Shown here: in pieces, positions 11,807-23,011 of the stretch | Layout of the letters: every line of letters starts with the position of its first letter | Numbering within the stretch: the stretch's first letter is position 1 | Source: Melampsora larici-populina 98AG31 | Taxonomy: Eukaryota; Basidiomycota; Pucciniomycetes; Pucciniales; Melampsoraceae | Reading direction: 5' to 3' | NCBI RefSeq assembly: GCF_000204055.1 | Contig: NW_006768783.1 | Span: 775,985-839,984, forward strand | DNA length: 64,000 nucleotides | Notes under the pieces: model-generated | Database searches by the model: none | Told to the model about the DNA's origin: nothing | Seen by the model: only the letters and a program-made list of their open reading frames with translations | Translations under genes and position numbers: made by a program

Positions 11807-13836
11807 TCAGCCAGTACCATTAGCCGCTGGGATTCGGTCAGCTACCAACTTCAGTAGTCCCCCCATCTCAGAAAGCGTCCCTTGAACACTGGCCATCAAA
11901 GACTTTAATTCGTCGATCTGCTGGTCTTTATGATGGTTACGTTCACGAGCCACTTGAAGCTTGTCCCGTCGCAAGGTGAGGGTCGCACGAGCCGTCTCTG
12001 AGTCAAGATCCAGACGAGCCTGAGTTTGAGCCAACTCGCGCTCTCGCTGGAGATTGGTGATCTTAGTCTGATCCAGGTAACGATCGAGGGCAACTGAGGT
12101 GATTTCGTTAGCTTTTTCGGCAGCTTGGCTACTTTTGAGAGTAATGTTGACCATGTGGCCACCCACACTACCTTCACCTAGTAACTTTTTACTCAGATTC
12201 TCTCGTATCGCTCTCAAGTTATTTCTAGGCCTGCCACCTCCTTCCCCCTCATCCAATTGATCATTGTCATCGGGTTCCATTTGAGTTTGAGCCGGGGCTG
12301 ATCGAGGTCAAGGTCTGCTTGCGTGTTTGTCTTGTAGATCATTGGCTAGGGCTAAGGAAGTCGCAGCGGCCGCTTTTGCTACCTTCGCATCTTTGATGGC
12401 TTGTTCCAACTCCTACATGGAAGAAATGGATATGATACAATGTCAAATGATGTAGCAAGCATGAAGGAGAGCATAGACACATCCCATTCCACACTTACGT
12501 CTTCTTGGGTGGCAAATTCGCTGATTAACTTGCGCAGTTGCTCATCGTCTTCCTGTGTTCCGCTCGCGCGGGCCGATGCCGCTTCAGCTTGTGGAAGCCA
12601 AGTCCTTGCTAGATAATCAAACCGATTCCTCAAAGTGGTAGTTTTCGGGTGGTCAGACAAGTTTTTGAACATTTGTGCAAGTTCGGGTTGTTTCTGTATG
12701 TGAACAGCCCAATTAGCTCGAGTGAGAATGAACGTTGAAGTCAGTTACATGAAATCACTTGCCTTAATGTGCAGAGTACATTTACGGAATCTTGCATATT
12801 GCTCTTTGTTCACTGCAAACGGTCGGAATTGGCCCAAGTGCAATAGCCAGGCTATGTTGATCTTACCAGGAGATGGCCAAACCATCTGAGGATGAGTGGT
12901 TGCCGGAGGGTCTTGGTTTTGCTTGGATGTTGATGTGGGCTCCAATTGATTAAGTGATCTATTGGATGATGTTGAAGGTGCGGAAGAATGACGAGACGCA
13001 TTAGGTCCAGGCAGGACCGATCTAACCGGGCTGGAACCCAAGCTAGCATGCGCAGACTGAGTGGGATGGGTAGATAGCCCGGTAGAGGTGGACGTTTGGC
13101 CTTTATTGGGTCCTTCGGAAATCACCGGGGTGACCGCTTTGCTGCCGTGAAGCGCTTGGGCTGGGATCCCTTTGGAAACTGGGGATTTACGTGTACCCAA
13201 AGACTTTGACAAGGCATTAGACCCAAGAGATCCCCTACGTGCCGGAATTGATGGAATTGATAGTACTGCAGGAGCCAATTGATCACAGCAGTGATCAATT
13301 TTCCTGTAGCGTTCTTGGTAAGGTGCCTAGGTGTCCCAAACGTACCATTGACAGGGTCCAACTCATCAATCTCTTCTTCTTCCAGAGTTAAGGCCTGAGC
13401 ATCATCACCACGTCTTCGAGTGAGTGGAACATTGACCAGATCCCCTCGAAGTGTGACCGGAGATACCTTCCGGACTAGGCCCTTTTCGCTGGGAAGCCTT
13501 GTGACTGTGGTTGACAAACCTACGGAGCCTGATATCGAGGGGTCCGTGGCCGTGGGAAGCATACCTTGGCGAGCTGATGCCAAACGCTCAGCTTGTACAA
13601 GACAATCAAAAGACATCAGAGAGTGGTCTGATTAATTCAAAAGTCACATATAGACTCATTAAACTCACCTGAAGGGCCAGGATGAACGTTGTCATCCTCC
13701 AAATCCACCAAAAGGTCTTGCATTACCTCGTCTTCCCCTGAAGATGATTGGGGCCTTTCAGGTCGGAGAATATCAAGATCGTATCGGGCTGAGGCTCTAA
13801 GTTCCCGATTTGGTGTGACACCATCTCATAACCATG
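11807..13836 (-). CDS. Accessory coiled-coil protein of the Harbinger-like element, 5' end missing
   Basis: Minus-strand exons can be followed from about 13836 to 11807: TPNRELRASARYDLDILRPE (13830-13669), 13616 to about 13280, 13278 to about 12770, 12690-12480, and 12410-11807 ending in TAG. The N-terminal half is Ser/Pro/Thr-rich. The middle contains a short segment WLLHLGQFRPFAVNKEQYARF. The C-terminal 110 residues are a strongly predicted charged coiled coil (NLQRERELAQTQARLDLDSE). I do not recognise a named domain. Convergent position beside a Harbinger transposase suggests the DNA-binding or nuclear-import partner these elements usually encode; that is inference. The frame shift near 13280 may be an intron or a lesion. 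The 5' end is cut by an LTR-like repeat at 13858. Confidence 0.5.
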
Positions 13837-13857
13837 GAAGGGGATCCGTACGATGTT

Positions 13858-14879
13858 TGTCAGCCTAGAGAGTAAGCAGGCTTACCCCTTAGGATAACAA
13901 AAACTAAAAACTAACAAATATAAAAAAAATCCTCAACTCTTGAAACTCGAACCAAGTCTCAGGAGAAGACCCTACAACTCACGCTCAAGTTTCAAGAGTG
14001 AACCCTGGAAATATCATCTATTAACTAAGCCAAGACCCTATTACAACCTTGACCAGTTAAAAACGACTACTGTCGAAAACAGAACGAAACAATTCAAAAC
14101 CCAGTTTCATAATCTATAACACGAAGTGAGGCTGGTTCGGAATCAAATTACAACCCTGACGACTACCTTATCGTCACCGGGTTTTCATTTGTATCTAGCC
14201 CACCCTGGATAAAAAACTAGACCAGGCAAACACAAACCCTTACCAAGTGTTAAAAAACGATAAAACTGAAAGACTGACAAATTCGTATAAATACTAATGG
14301 TCAGTAGCTATTGGAATGGATCCGCATCTTATTACCCTTCACACCAATTCACAACTTAGATTTTAAATTCATAAAACTCGAACAACCACTAGTAGAAACA
14401 TTTAACTCAGATTCATTGTCAGATTCTTATCTAGATTTTGTCATCTCCTTTAAATCTTTCACTACTCTTGTTCTCCTTTTATCGCTTTAGAACTCTAACT
14501 AAATTGTTGTCAAAATAAGACTCTAAGTCTCTCTCTCGAACCAATTACCTGTCCTAAAACCATTCCAAGATCGTTTCAGAGCCTCACTTAGGTTAGATAC
14601 CTTCTTGAGACTGAAACGTAGAGGTTGGACCTTACTGCCCTGAATAGGAATACTCTGTATCCGTTTAGAAGACCCTAGTATCTCAATAAAGATCACTTAG
14701 TGAGTACTATAATAATCCTCTACCATAGTAGTTTCACTTACCAAACTAACATTTGAAGAGTTTCATTATTACCAGGCTCGAATTTATCTTAGAAAAGAAC
14801 TCTACTTCTTTTCTATAACAAAGCCTCAAGTTATACAAAGCATAAGCAGTAAGTAAAATTCAGCATTTAGGTACTTAGA
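13858..14879. repeat. LTR-like repeat starting TGTCAGCC
   Basis: The stretch starts TGTCAGCCTAGAGAGTAAG and is pyrimidine-rich on the plus strand, with a TATAAATA-like box at about 14287 followed by long T/C-rich leader-like sequence. A similar pyrimidine-rich block at 48790-49457 ends in GTACTTAGGCTGACA, the exact inverse of this start. Together they look like the beginning and end of one LTR family. The copy here reaches GTACTTAG near 14878 but lacks the final GGCTGACA. No ORF is present. Boundaries are tentative. Confidence 0.4.
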
Positions 14880-15482
14880 ATCACCATCTTTTAGACCTTC
14901 AGCTGATAATGGTCCAATCCATTCAAAGACCGGGCAGCGTGACACACCCCATTGAATGAGGATGCAAGCCGGTCGTCTGAGATGACTCTGGTGGACCGCC
15001 AATCGACCATACTATTGTAGTCCTCAGCTGAGCGCCAGACCGGTCGAGAGACGTCATGCCTGAAGGATTCCACCGGAAGCTGACCCGGCCTATGGGGAGA
15101 GTGTGAAAACCTGAGTACCCAACCGGGACAGCCAGCAGAGGTCATAGAACCACTCACCTGGGGCCGCTGGGCACCCACACCCCACCTGTACCTGGCGCAG
15201 CTCTGTGAGCAGCTTGAAACAAAGCCTAGTGGTGCATATATGCAGAAGATGAGACATCTACTGAATATAACCGGGCCCTCAACGCCGTTTGAAACAAGAT
15301 ACTTACCGATTGGCCCTGCGAAGTAAGGCCTGGCACTCGGCGTTCGGTATTGTGACCTAGGCCGGGGGAACCATTCAAAGCACCCACTGGACAACCAAGT
15401 CTCTGTGTGAACATGCGGCTTGAAATGACATCAGCTACTGTCACAGGCAAGTTCACTTGCCAACATACAATAACCAAACATC
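14880..15482. other. Unassigned GC-richer stretch
   Basis: Between the LTR-like repeat and the Tourist-like MITE the base composition rises. A minus-strand open frame (14891-15394) is present but has no recognisable domain and an unconvincing amino-acid make-up. It is probably old transposon sequence. Confidence 0.35.
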
Positions 15483-15485
15483 TAA

Positions 15486-16372
15486 GGCCCCGTTTGGGAG
15501 CGGTTATTTTACCGCGGTATTTTCGTAATTGCATCAATACCACAGTGGTATGATCTTACCACGTTTGGTACCTTATTTTGCTGCAGTATTGTACCACAGT
15601 ATTTAGACAATAATCTGACAATACTGTGGTATTGCGATAATTGACAAAAAGCTGTTTATGAAAAATAAATCCGCACGGTGAAAGGGGACTTCGTCAAATT
15701 TGATCTCTTCCCCTTCCCTTTGTAATTCATCGGCTCCTTCCATCCGTTCGATTACAAAACTCACTATCAACCCATCTTCAACACCTTCACACTTCAAGAT
15801 GAAGACAACCACGAGTTCAATATTAGTTTGTCAATCGACCTCATCGCACTGTACCTTTATCACTTCTTCCTTCAATCCACCGTTCCCTCAATCAATCTCG
15901 TCGCTTCTCAAATTCTGTCACTCGCTTTGATAACCTTGTTTCTCCTTCAATCAATCTCATGAATATCAAAGGATATGTATCTTTTCAAATTCGCTAACAA
16001 TATGAAAAAGATGATCAAGATGATTCCTTGACGAGAGAAAAGTTCCAGTTGATTGGTGATGAGGTTCACAACTTTTGATGAGTTACGATGACCGAGCAAG
16101 TGAATTAATGATGAAAGATTGTTAAGTCTGTTTGAGTGTGGATCGAGAACGAACGATGTCAGAGGTTTTGTGGGTATACATACATACATACCACAGTCAG
16201 GAGAAAATCAGCGCGAGTGGTGTTGAATTGCCAAACGATTATGACCAAAAACAGAGATTATAACTGTACCACACTACAAGTGCGGGTTTTCATCTCTACT
16301 GCATTATTGGGGCCAAAAATGCAGTACACTTTTGCAGTACATTACACTTTGTCACCGCTCCCAAACGGGGCC
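15486..16372. mobile_element. Tourist-like MITE, TSD TAA
   Basis: Inverted ends GGCCCCGTTTGGGAGCGG (15486) and CCGCTCCCAAACGGGGCC (ending 16372) are perfect over 18 bases and flanked by TAA on both sides. This is the end sequence and target type of Tourist/PIF MITEs. Inside the ends are repeated motifs of the type TACCACAGTGGTA and TACTGCAGTA in both orientations. The 887 bp contain no supported gene. Confidence 0.9.
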
Positions 16373-16521
16373 TAAATCCAAAGACTAACCGGGGAAAATG
16401 GCCGGCTTCCATTGCGATCAAATGTGATCGATCCAAATTGAACCATGTTTCCAAGAGCCCCGGCCGCGCCACGATTTGAACTTGTATCGGCCGAGCTGAC
16501 AGGAGGCCAAGTTAGTGAATT

Positions 16522-16908
16522 TGTAAGGTTCGGGAGGAACCTTCACTAGACACGTCGAGCGGGACACTGTGAGGCACAGTGAAGGGTTTCTAGAACCCAA
16601 GAGACCTGATTTTGATTTCAAATCCAATCAAGAACACGTCTGGTTCCGAAGGATAGAGGGATTATAATCAGTCCCGATATCTCTAAGGATAACAATAGTA
16701 ATAATAAAAGAAAAGAAAGAAATAAGAAAGTAATGACTATACCTGGTTCCGAAGGATAGAGGGATTATAATCAGTCCCGATATCTCTAAGGAACCAATCG
16801 GCAAGATCGAAATGAAAAGAACTATATATAGAAAATGAAATTTAAGATTTAAGTATTTAATATTTAAGTAATATCGTTACGTGTCTTGTAATGACCGTAG
16901 GTCTTACA
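16522..16908 (-). repeat. 3' LTR of the gypsy element
   Basis: 387 bp with TGTAAG...CTTACA ends. It contains an internal direct duplication of about 48 bases starting GGTTCCGAAGGATAGAGGG (16643 and 16743) and a TATATATA box near 16826. Confidence 0.95.
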
Positions 16909-16925
16909 GTCTCCCCTCCTATAAA
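16909..16925 (-). other. Polypurine tract of the gypsy element
   Basis: On the minus strand the sequence just before the 3' LTR reads ATAGGAGGGGAGAC, a purine run directly abutting TGTAAG. This is the expected primer site for plus-strand DNA synthesis. The primer-binding site next to the other LTR was not recognised. Confidence 0.7.
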
Positions 16926-17068
16926 AGAATGAAGAATGCCTTATAACTTGATGAGGTAAATAATAATAAAAAACGAAAAGAAGAGAAAAAAAATAATAAA
17001 GACAATTAAGATTTGTATGATTTTGTAAATAAGGAACATAAAAGAACTAAATTGTAAAAGTAGAAGAA

Positions 17069-17118
<50 letters not shown>

Positions 17119-17338
17119 GAAAAGAAAAAAAATTATTGAAATTCGGAAAGAAGAAAAGATTGAAATAATTGTCGAGGTCGAAATTTGTTGAGTCTGATGC
17201 TTGTTGCCAATGTCGTCCACCAGCGCCATCGATACTAAAGGGAGAATATCGAAATAGTTGTGCTCACAGAGTGGCCTAGGCGTTGTTTTCTTGACATTTA
17301 CGTAGTATACTACAGCGGTGCATACAGAGGAGAGGAAC
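16926..17338. repeat. A-rich 3' untranslated part with (AAATAAAAG) repeats
   Basis: The sequence between the gag-pol stop and the polypurine tract is A/G-rich on the plus strand and holds about six consecutive units of a nine-base repeat (roughly 17065-17122). It has no gene and belongs to the gypsy element. Confidence 0.7.
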
Positions 17339-20300
17339 TTACTTCCGCACTCCTTTACTCGGCGCCTCGACCTCTTCCTCCTCACGTTCGACGTAAGGTT
17401 TCACCTTTGACACATGGAAAACATTGTGTCGACGGTCACCCTCCGGCAGTTCCAATTCCACATTCTGACCATGATTTGTCGACTCAACGACCTTGTAAGG
17501 ACCTTCAAACCGCTCTTTCAATTTGTCCACACCCCCTTGATGTCGGCCTCGCCAGTCGGCATTGTCGAGTAAGGCCCATGAGTTCGGAGGTAAGGGGTCA
17601 GCTGTTCGGCATCGCTTGTTGTGTTGCAAGGCTTGATGTATTCGACTGGCCCAAAGTGCATCACGTGCAGACGCCCACGCGTCTTGTCTAGATTTCAACC
17701 ACTTGTCTAGAGCTGGAGGGTCGGTACTTTCGGCATCCTGGATTGAAAGGAGACGTTGACGTCGACCACAAATGAGTTCGAACGGTGTCATACCCGTTGA
17801 TACATTAATTGCTCCATTGATAGCGTACTCTACCGCCGCCAGAGACTCCAACCATTTGCCCTGTCGTTTCGCAGTGAATGTGCGTAGTATCTGTCCTACC
17901 GTGCGATTAGTGCGCTCACTCCTGCCGTCGGCCTGCGGGTGAAATGCCGTTGTCATGTGAAATTTCGTTCCACACCTGCGCATAAGTGCCTTCCAAAATT
18001 GAGAGGTCCACGTCTTGTCACGGTCGCTGATGATCGATGACGGCGCACCGAATGTTCCGACCCATCCTGAGAAAAGTCGGGAGGCCGTCTTCTCGGCGTT
18101 GTCAGTTTGGCAGCACGGAATTGTCTTCGTAAAACCAGATAATCTACAGGTGCTAGTCAAGATCATATCGTAATTGTTGACTTTAGGAAGAGGCCCTATG
18201 AAATCAATGGCGAGGCATTCCAGAGGCAGTCGAGGTACGGATGGTGTGAGCATCTTCCCTACCGGCGCTTGAGTGGACCCTTTTGTGCGTTGGCAGATGT
18301 CGCAAGACTTAAGTAAAACCTGAACGTCCTTCGCCATCCTTGGCCAAAAAAAATCCCTCCTAAGATCACCAATCGTCTTCAAATATCCTAAATGGCCTAA
18401 CCTCTCGTGTGTTTCTTCTATCAGCTCTTCTCTTAAACTATTAACGAACGGAACATACAATCTATTGTCAATATAAAGCAACCCGTCTACAATCACACAA
18501 TCCTCTCTCAACGGGAGAACTGCTACGACTGTGCTATAGAAAGAGTCACCGTCATAGCCTTCCAAAATCCGCTCCTTTACTTGAGGTGACAACATTGGCC
18601 CAGCTTCAATTAATGCTGCTACGCAATCCACCCCTTCATCTTCAATTTCCTTCCTTGACAACGCATCCGCCACACTATTATCTTCTCCCTTGATATATTT
18701 AAAATCCACATCAAAATCTGCTAGCGTCTCAATCCACCTGGCTTGTCGTCTGCTGAGAGTTCTTTGCTTGAGAAGGTAGGTTAGAGAATGGTGATCTGAC
18801 ATGATATTAATTTTCATGCCTAACAAAAGCATCCTCCACTTGTGGAGCGCATGCATCACAGCTAGAAGCTCCTGCTCGTGTACCGGGTAGTTCTTCTCTG
18901 CCGGAGTCATTTGCCTCGACTCATAAGCCACCGGTGACGCTATCTTCCACTCCTTCCCTTGAAACAGCGCTGCACCTAAACCTGACCCACTCGCGTCCGT
19001 GAAAAGCCACACTGGATCATCTGATTCGAAGTCAATATTCTTCAAATGAGGCAGTGATGTCATCAGGCGTTTGATATTTTGAAAAGCTTCGTCTTCTTCT
19101 TTCCCCCACTTAAATTGTTTCGGGTCAAGTTTTGTGCTCGTGAGAGGCGTTAGCTTATTCACATACTTCTCTAAGCCCCAGATGAATTTCTTCATCCACT
19201 GTACGGTGCCTAGAAACTTCTTGATGCCTTTCGCTGATTTTGGCGTCTTCCAGTTCAAAACTTGTTCCACCTTCTCATCATCCGCCCTGATACCTTCTCC
19301 TGATATATAATGTCCTAAAAATTTAATCTCCTTCCTAAATAACTTTGTCTTCTTCTTGCTACAATATAAGTTAGCTTCTCTCAACTTTTGTAAAACCAGT
19401 TTTGTATGGCGTGCATGTTCTTCTGCCGTTTTTGAAAAAACTACTATGTCATCTAAATAGACTACACAGATGGTGTTCAGCAAATCACCTAAGGCTTCTT
19501 CAAGTCTCCCTTGGTGAGTGCTAGGTGCGTTTGTCAAGCCCATTGGCATAACGCACCATTCGTAGAGACCCCATGGCGTATGGACGGCCGTCAACGGAAT
19601 GTCGGCCTCTCGCATGCGAGTTTGAAAGAAAGCGTTCGTAAGATCAATGATGGAAAAAATCTTTCCAGTTCCTACGAGCCTGACCAACGTGTCCACATTA
19701 GGTAACGGCGCACGGTCCCTCACGGTCAGGCTATTCAAGACACGGTAATCGCATACCCATCTCGGAAGTTCGGTAGGGTCCTTCTTTGGAATGATCAAGC
19801 TTGGAGAAGCATACTGACTTGTCGATCGTCGTATTCTTCCTGCTGCCAAATGCTGATCCACCAATTTACCCCAGGCGTTCATATGTTTTGGTGGGTAATT
19901 GTAAGCTTTCTCCTTGATGACTGCCTCCGGATCTTTCAATACAATTTTATGTCGTATCTTGGAGCTCTCGTTTTGTAATTTCTTGGGGAAGGATCCATCA
20001 ACAAATAGGCCTTCCTCTTCAGCCTCCTCAGATACCGCCGGAATATCTACCGGGAACAGATCCTCAAATTCCTCAAGCATCTTCATCTCATAAATTTCAT
20101 AGTCACTCTTAAACAGTTGCTTCCCTTTCACACTCACTTCTCTCTCCCATGCATCTTTGCACTCCTTCACAGGCTCATTCAAACGGGGAACAGACAACTT
20201 TTGAAGTTCTTCATTCCATTCCTCCAACAATCGATAATCATAAATTTCAAGACCAGTTTTTTCGCACACAATAGCTCTTTTATTAATAGAAACGGAGAAT

Positions 20301-22168
20301 TGAAAAATATTGAAGAAAGGCGTCCCTAGAATCATGTCAAAATCACCTCCCACCTCTCCTAACTTGCAGTACGTCCTATTGAATACTTTTTTTGATGTTG
20401 GTTCAATAAGGTCGACGGTGGTGAAGTGTGTAAGCACAGGAGGCGGGGATTCGGTGTTGACCGCGAGGCTAAGCTGCATCGGTTTCACAAGCTTTCTCTT
20501 CTTAAGCTTAAGACGCTCTGCCGCCCGTTCTGTCAAGAGATTAATTTCGGCACCCGGATCAGCTAGAGCCCTTATCTTTTCGCCATTGTAGTTGAATTCA
20601 ACGATGACGCGTGGCGGCTTAGGAGGATTTACGCACCCTTCGGCTTCGGCTAGATCAAGTTCCTCATCCAGAGCTTGGAGAGCCGCTACCGAGGCCTCGT
20701 CCAGGTCTGGAAATTCAGACGCTGCTGCTACCCTCGCGTATGATGCGGCTGGACGTCCTGCAGGCGGTTGAGTCGCTCGTCCGGCTTGGCTACGACCGGC
20801 TGGTGGCGATGATTTGGCTTTCGGAGGTACGTAGTTGGCAGGTTTAGGGGGTGCAACATAACCTGGAGGGAATACCACCTTTTCTCGAACATAGGGGCCT
20901 TTGCACGCCCGATGCTCACTGCCACACCACCCTTTACAGAAATGACATTGCCCGATGGAGTCACGGTAAGAATGAATTTTCCACGTGAATTCTTCATCGC
21001 TTAAACGACCAGTCGTGCTAGAAGTACTCGTCGCAGCGACACGAGAACGATGGTACGATGCGGAAGGTAAGGTGGGCGCTCTAGTTTTCTTGACGATAGC
21101 ATGAGAAGCGACGAGAGAAGCATAGAGGGTTTCGCATTTATTTTCGAATGTATGATAAGCGAAATCTTTAGTGTAGCTCGAAAAACCCCATAATTTAACA
21201 GCGGTTTTGAGCTCTTCCACCATACCATACTCGACAAAAGTAGCTAGTTGTAAGTCGTTTATTCGAATCGAGTCAAAATTGATCAGAATCTGAATTTGTC
21301 GAGCTCTGGTGCTATAGGCAATGAAATCTTCATATGGCGACATTTGTAAGTGTTGAGCCTTCTCGTACAAACGATCCTTCCAGTCGCCAGGTAAGCAAGA
21401 GGAGAATAGTTGAGTGAGGAACTCCTTCCAGGAGCCTTTGATGAAGGCATCGTAACCTCCTTCGTAGAAAGCATGGGCATTAGGTTCTTCCAAGAAGCTT
21501 CCTACTAGGATGATACGATCCGAGTCCGACGTCACACCTTTAGTGCGGAAGAAGGTTTTTAAGGAAGAGTACCACAAAAGAAAGGGTTCTGCCTCGCGGT
21601 ATGGTCCTTTATAAATCGGTCCATCCGAGGTGCGGAACTTCGTCAGATCGATACCATTCGCCGGCTTAGTTTCATCTGGAGTGGGATCTGTGGGAGTCGA
21701 TTCTTTAGACACCATCATCTTCTTCATGAACTCTTCCATCTGTTCCATGCGGCGATTGGTAGCGAGATTCGATTCCACAATCGCTCTCATTAGGTCTGAA
21801 TTGGAGTTGTCTGGCCTAAGGGTTTGATCCGCCATTTTAGGAAACGGTTCAGGTGAAGTTTGTCGTCGTGTAGGGGAGGATGGTAAGGAAGATAAGGGCG
21901 ATTCGTCCGATGATTCCGGTAGAGCTGGCAAGGCGGCCGATTCGGTTCGAAGACGGTTTGGCGTCACTGGCGGTAGATAGTCTGTTCGATTACGTGAAGG
22001 TGTGGCTGGCGGTGGCTGTTCGAGCGCGGCTAGTCTGGCGATCTTAGGGTCTGGCCGAGATAAACGTTTCAGGCGTCGGTTCTCTCGAATAATGGCTTCG
22101 GGGTCTGGCAGAGGTACTGGCGGAGCTTTAGGATCGGTGGTGGAGGGGGCTTGTCGTCGTGTCGTCAT
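17339..22168 (-). CDS. Ty3/gypsy Gag-Pol polyprotein
   Basis: A single 1609-codon ORF from ATG 22168 to TAG. Order from the N-terminus: Pro/Ser-rich leader; Gag (about 140-400); a Cys/His knuckle CHFCKGWCGSEHRAC (about 410-425); aspartic protease with DPGAEINLL (about 538), where most relatives have DSGA; reverse transcriptase with YLDDIVVFS (about 903); RNase H with FTDASGSGLGAAL (about 1059); integrase with an HHCC zinc site (HERLGH to CDICQR, about 1256) and the catalytic first Asp in AIDFIGPL (about 1320); and a GPYKV-type module. The C-terminal tail is acidic and basic without a chromodomain. It would copy the element through an RNA intermediate in cytoplasmic particles. No stop or frameshift was seen, so the copy may be active. 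Confidence 0.97.
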   Translation of the reverse strand: MTTRRQAPSTTDPKAPPVPLPDPEAIIRENRRLKRLSRPDPKIARLAALEQPPPATPSRNRTDYLPPVTPNRLRTESAALPALPESSDESPLSSLPSSPTRRQTSPEPFPKMADQTLRPDNSNSDLMRAIVESNLATNRRMEQMEEFMKKMMVSKESTPTDPTPDETKPANGIDLTKFRTSDGPIYKGPYREAEPFLLWYSSLKTFFRTKGVTSDSDRIILVGSFLEEPNAHAFYEGGYDAFIKGSWKEFLTQLFSSCLPGDWKDRLYEKAQHLQMSPYEDFIAYSTRARQIQILINFDSIRINDLQLATFVEYGMVEELKTAVKLWGFSSYTKDFAYHTFENKCETLYASLVASHAIVKKTRAPTLPSASYHRSRVAATSTSSTTGRLSDEEFTWKIHSYRDSIGQCHFCKGWCGSEHRACKGPYVREKVVFPPGYVAPPKPANYVPPKAKSSPPAGRSQAGRATQPPAGRPAASYARVAAASEFPDLDEASVAALQALDEELDLAEAEGCVNPPKPPRVIVEFNYNGEKIRALADPGAEINLLTERAAERLKLKKRKLVKPMQLSLAVNTESPPPVLTHFTTVDLIEPTSKKVFNRTYCKLGEVGGDFDMILGTPFFNIFQFSVSINKRAIVCEKTGLEIYDYRLLEEWNEELQKLSVPRLNEPVKECKDAWEREVSVKGKQLFKSDYEIYEMKMLEEFEDLFPVDIPAVSEEAEEEGLFVDGSFPKKLQNESSKIRHKIVLKDPEAVIKEKAYNYPPKHMNAWGKLVDQHLAAGRIRRSTSQYASPSLIIPKKDPTELPRWVCDYRVLNSLTVRDRAPLPNVDTLVRLVGTGKIFSIIDLTNAFFQTRMREADIPLTAVHTPWGLYEWCVMPMGLTNAPSTHQGRLEEALGDLLNTICVVYLDDIVVFSKTAEEHARHTKLVLQKLREANLYCSKKKTKLFRKEIKFLGHYISGEGIRADDEKVEQVLNWKTPKSAKGIKKFLGTVQWMKKFIWGLEKYVNKLTPLTSTKLDPKQFKWGKEEDEAFQNIKRLMTSLPHLKNIDFESDDPVWLFTDASGSGLGAALFQGKEWKIASPVAYESRQMTPAEKNYPVHEQELLAVMHALHKWRMLLLGMKINIMSDHHSLTYLLKQRTLSRRQARWIETLADFDVDFKYIKGEDNSVADALSRKEIEDEGVDCVAALIEAGPMLSPQVKERILEGYDGDSFYSTVVAVLPLREDCVIVDGLLYIDNRLYVPFVNSLREELIEETHERLGHLGYLKTIGDLRRDFFWPRMAKDVQVLLKSCDICQRTKGSTQAPVGKMLTPSVPRLPLECLAIDFIGPLPKVNNYDMILTSTCRLSGFTKTIPCCQTDNAEKTASRLFSGWVGTFGAPSSIISDRDKTWTSQFWKALMRRCGTKFHMTTAFHPQADGRSERTNRTVGQILRTFTAKRQGKWLESLAAVEYAINGAINVSTGMTPFELICGRRQRLLSIQDAESTDPPALDKWLKSRQDAWASARDALWASRIHQALQHNKRCRTADPLPPNSWALLDNADWRGRHQGGVDKLKERFEGPYKVVESTNHGQNVELELPEGDRRHNVFHVSKVKPYVEREEEEVEAPSKGVRK

Positions 22169-22349
22169 ACACGACGATCAAGTGTGAGTTTTAAGGGAAT
22201 GCGGGGTAGTGACTTTCAATGTATTATTAATGTATTGAGTCTGAGATGGCGCATTCGATAAACTTTTGAAGTGTCGATTGAGTTGAGTTTTAGTTGGTGT
22301 AAAAAAAATTTTCAATTGATTTTTTTTCTTGGGTTTGAGAAAAAAAAAG

Positions 22350-22736
22350 TGTAAGGTTCGGGAGGAACCTTCACTAGACACGTCGAGCGGGACACTGTGA
22401 GGCACAGTGAAGGGTTTCTAGAACCCAAGAGACCTGATTTTGATTTCAAATCCAATCGAGAACACGTCTGGTTCCGAAGGATAGAGGGATTATAATCAGT
22501 CCCGATATCTCTAAGGATAACAATAGTAATAATAAAAGAAAAGAAAGAAATAAGAAAGTAATGACTATACCTGGTTCCGAAGGATAGAGGGATTATAATC
22601 AGTCCCGATATCTCTAAGGAACCAATCGGCAAGATCGAAATGAAAAGAACTATATATAGAAAATGAAATTTAAGATTTAAGTATTTAATATTTAAGTAAT
22701 ATCGTTACGTGTCTTGTAATGACCGTAGGTCTTACA
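22350..22736 (-). repeat. 5' LTR of the gypsy element
   Basis: 387 bp, same ends and internal duplication as the left LTR and near-identical to it. It lies upstream of the gag-pol ATG and so supplies the promoter, with TATATATA near 22654. Confidence 0.95.
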
Positions 22737-22741
22737 GAATT

Positions 22742-23009
22742 GGCCCCCGGGCGCGGCCCAGCATTACCAGACTGGTCGCAGAAAAGCAGTATCAGTAACA
22801 GCGCACACAAAACATTTGTGACAACATCACACACCTGATCAGCCAACGAGTTAGTTAAATTCAGGCCGGTCATGGGTGACCAATCAGCTTGAGAATTTGG
22901 CAACGACATATTTAAGTTATACTGGGTAACAGGGTCAAAGCAACGGTCATTGCGAGTCCTTTGAATCAAAGGACTAGACATAAGCGACATACCTGATTAT
23001 AATTTTAAT
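22742..23009. other. Remnant between gypsy and mariner insertions
   Basis: About 270 bases of older sequence continue the stretch left of the gypsy element (GTTAGT|GAATT|GGCCCC). Nothing codable is supported; it likely belongs to the interior of the Harbinger-like element. Confidence 0.4.
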
Positions 23010-23011
23010 TA

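Larger units (their letters stand above)
16522..22736 (-). mobile_element. Intact Ty3/gypsy LTR retrotransposon, TSD GAATT
   Basis: Two 387-bp LTRs (16522-16908 and 22350-22736) begin TGTAAG and end CTTACA and are flanked by GAATT at 16517-16521 and 22737-22741. One uninterrupted gag-pol ORF lies on the minus strand. By eye the LTRs differ at one position (AATCAAGAA versus AATCGAGAA), so insertion is recent. A purine-rich stretch lies at the inner edge of the left (3') LTR. Total length is 6215 bp. The element sits in the remains of the Harbinger-like element. Confidence 0.97.

Noticed and set aside
14891..15394. 167-codon minus-strand frame
   Set aside because: No domain, odd composition, surrounded by repeats; chance frame in GC-richer DNA.
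17047..17385. Minus-strand frame rich in Phe/Leu
   Set aside because: Translation of the A-rich nine-base repeat in the gypsy 3' region.
22312..22632. Minus-strand frame across the gypsy 5' LTR
   Set aside because: Falls in non-coding LTR; the same frame appears in the other LTR.
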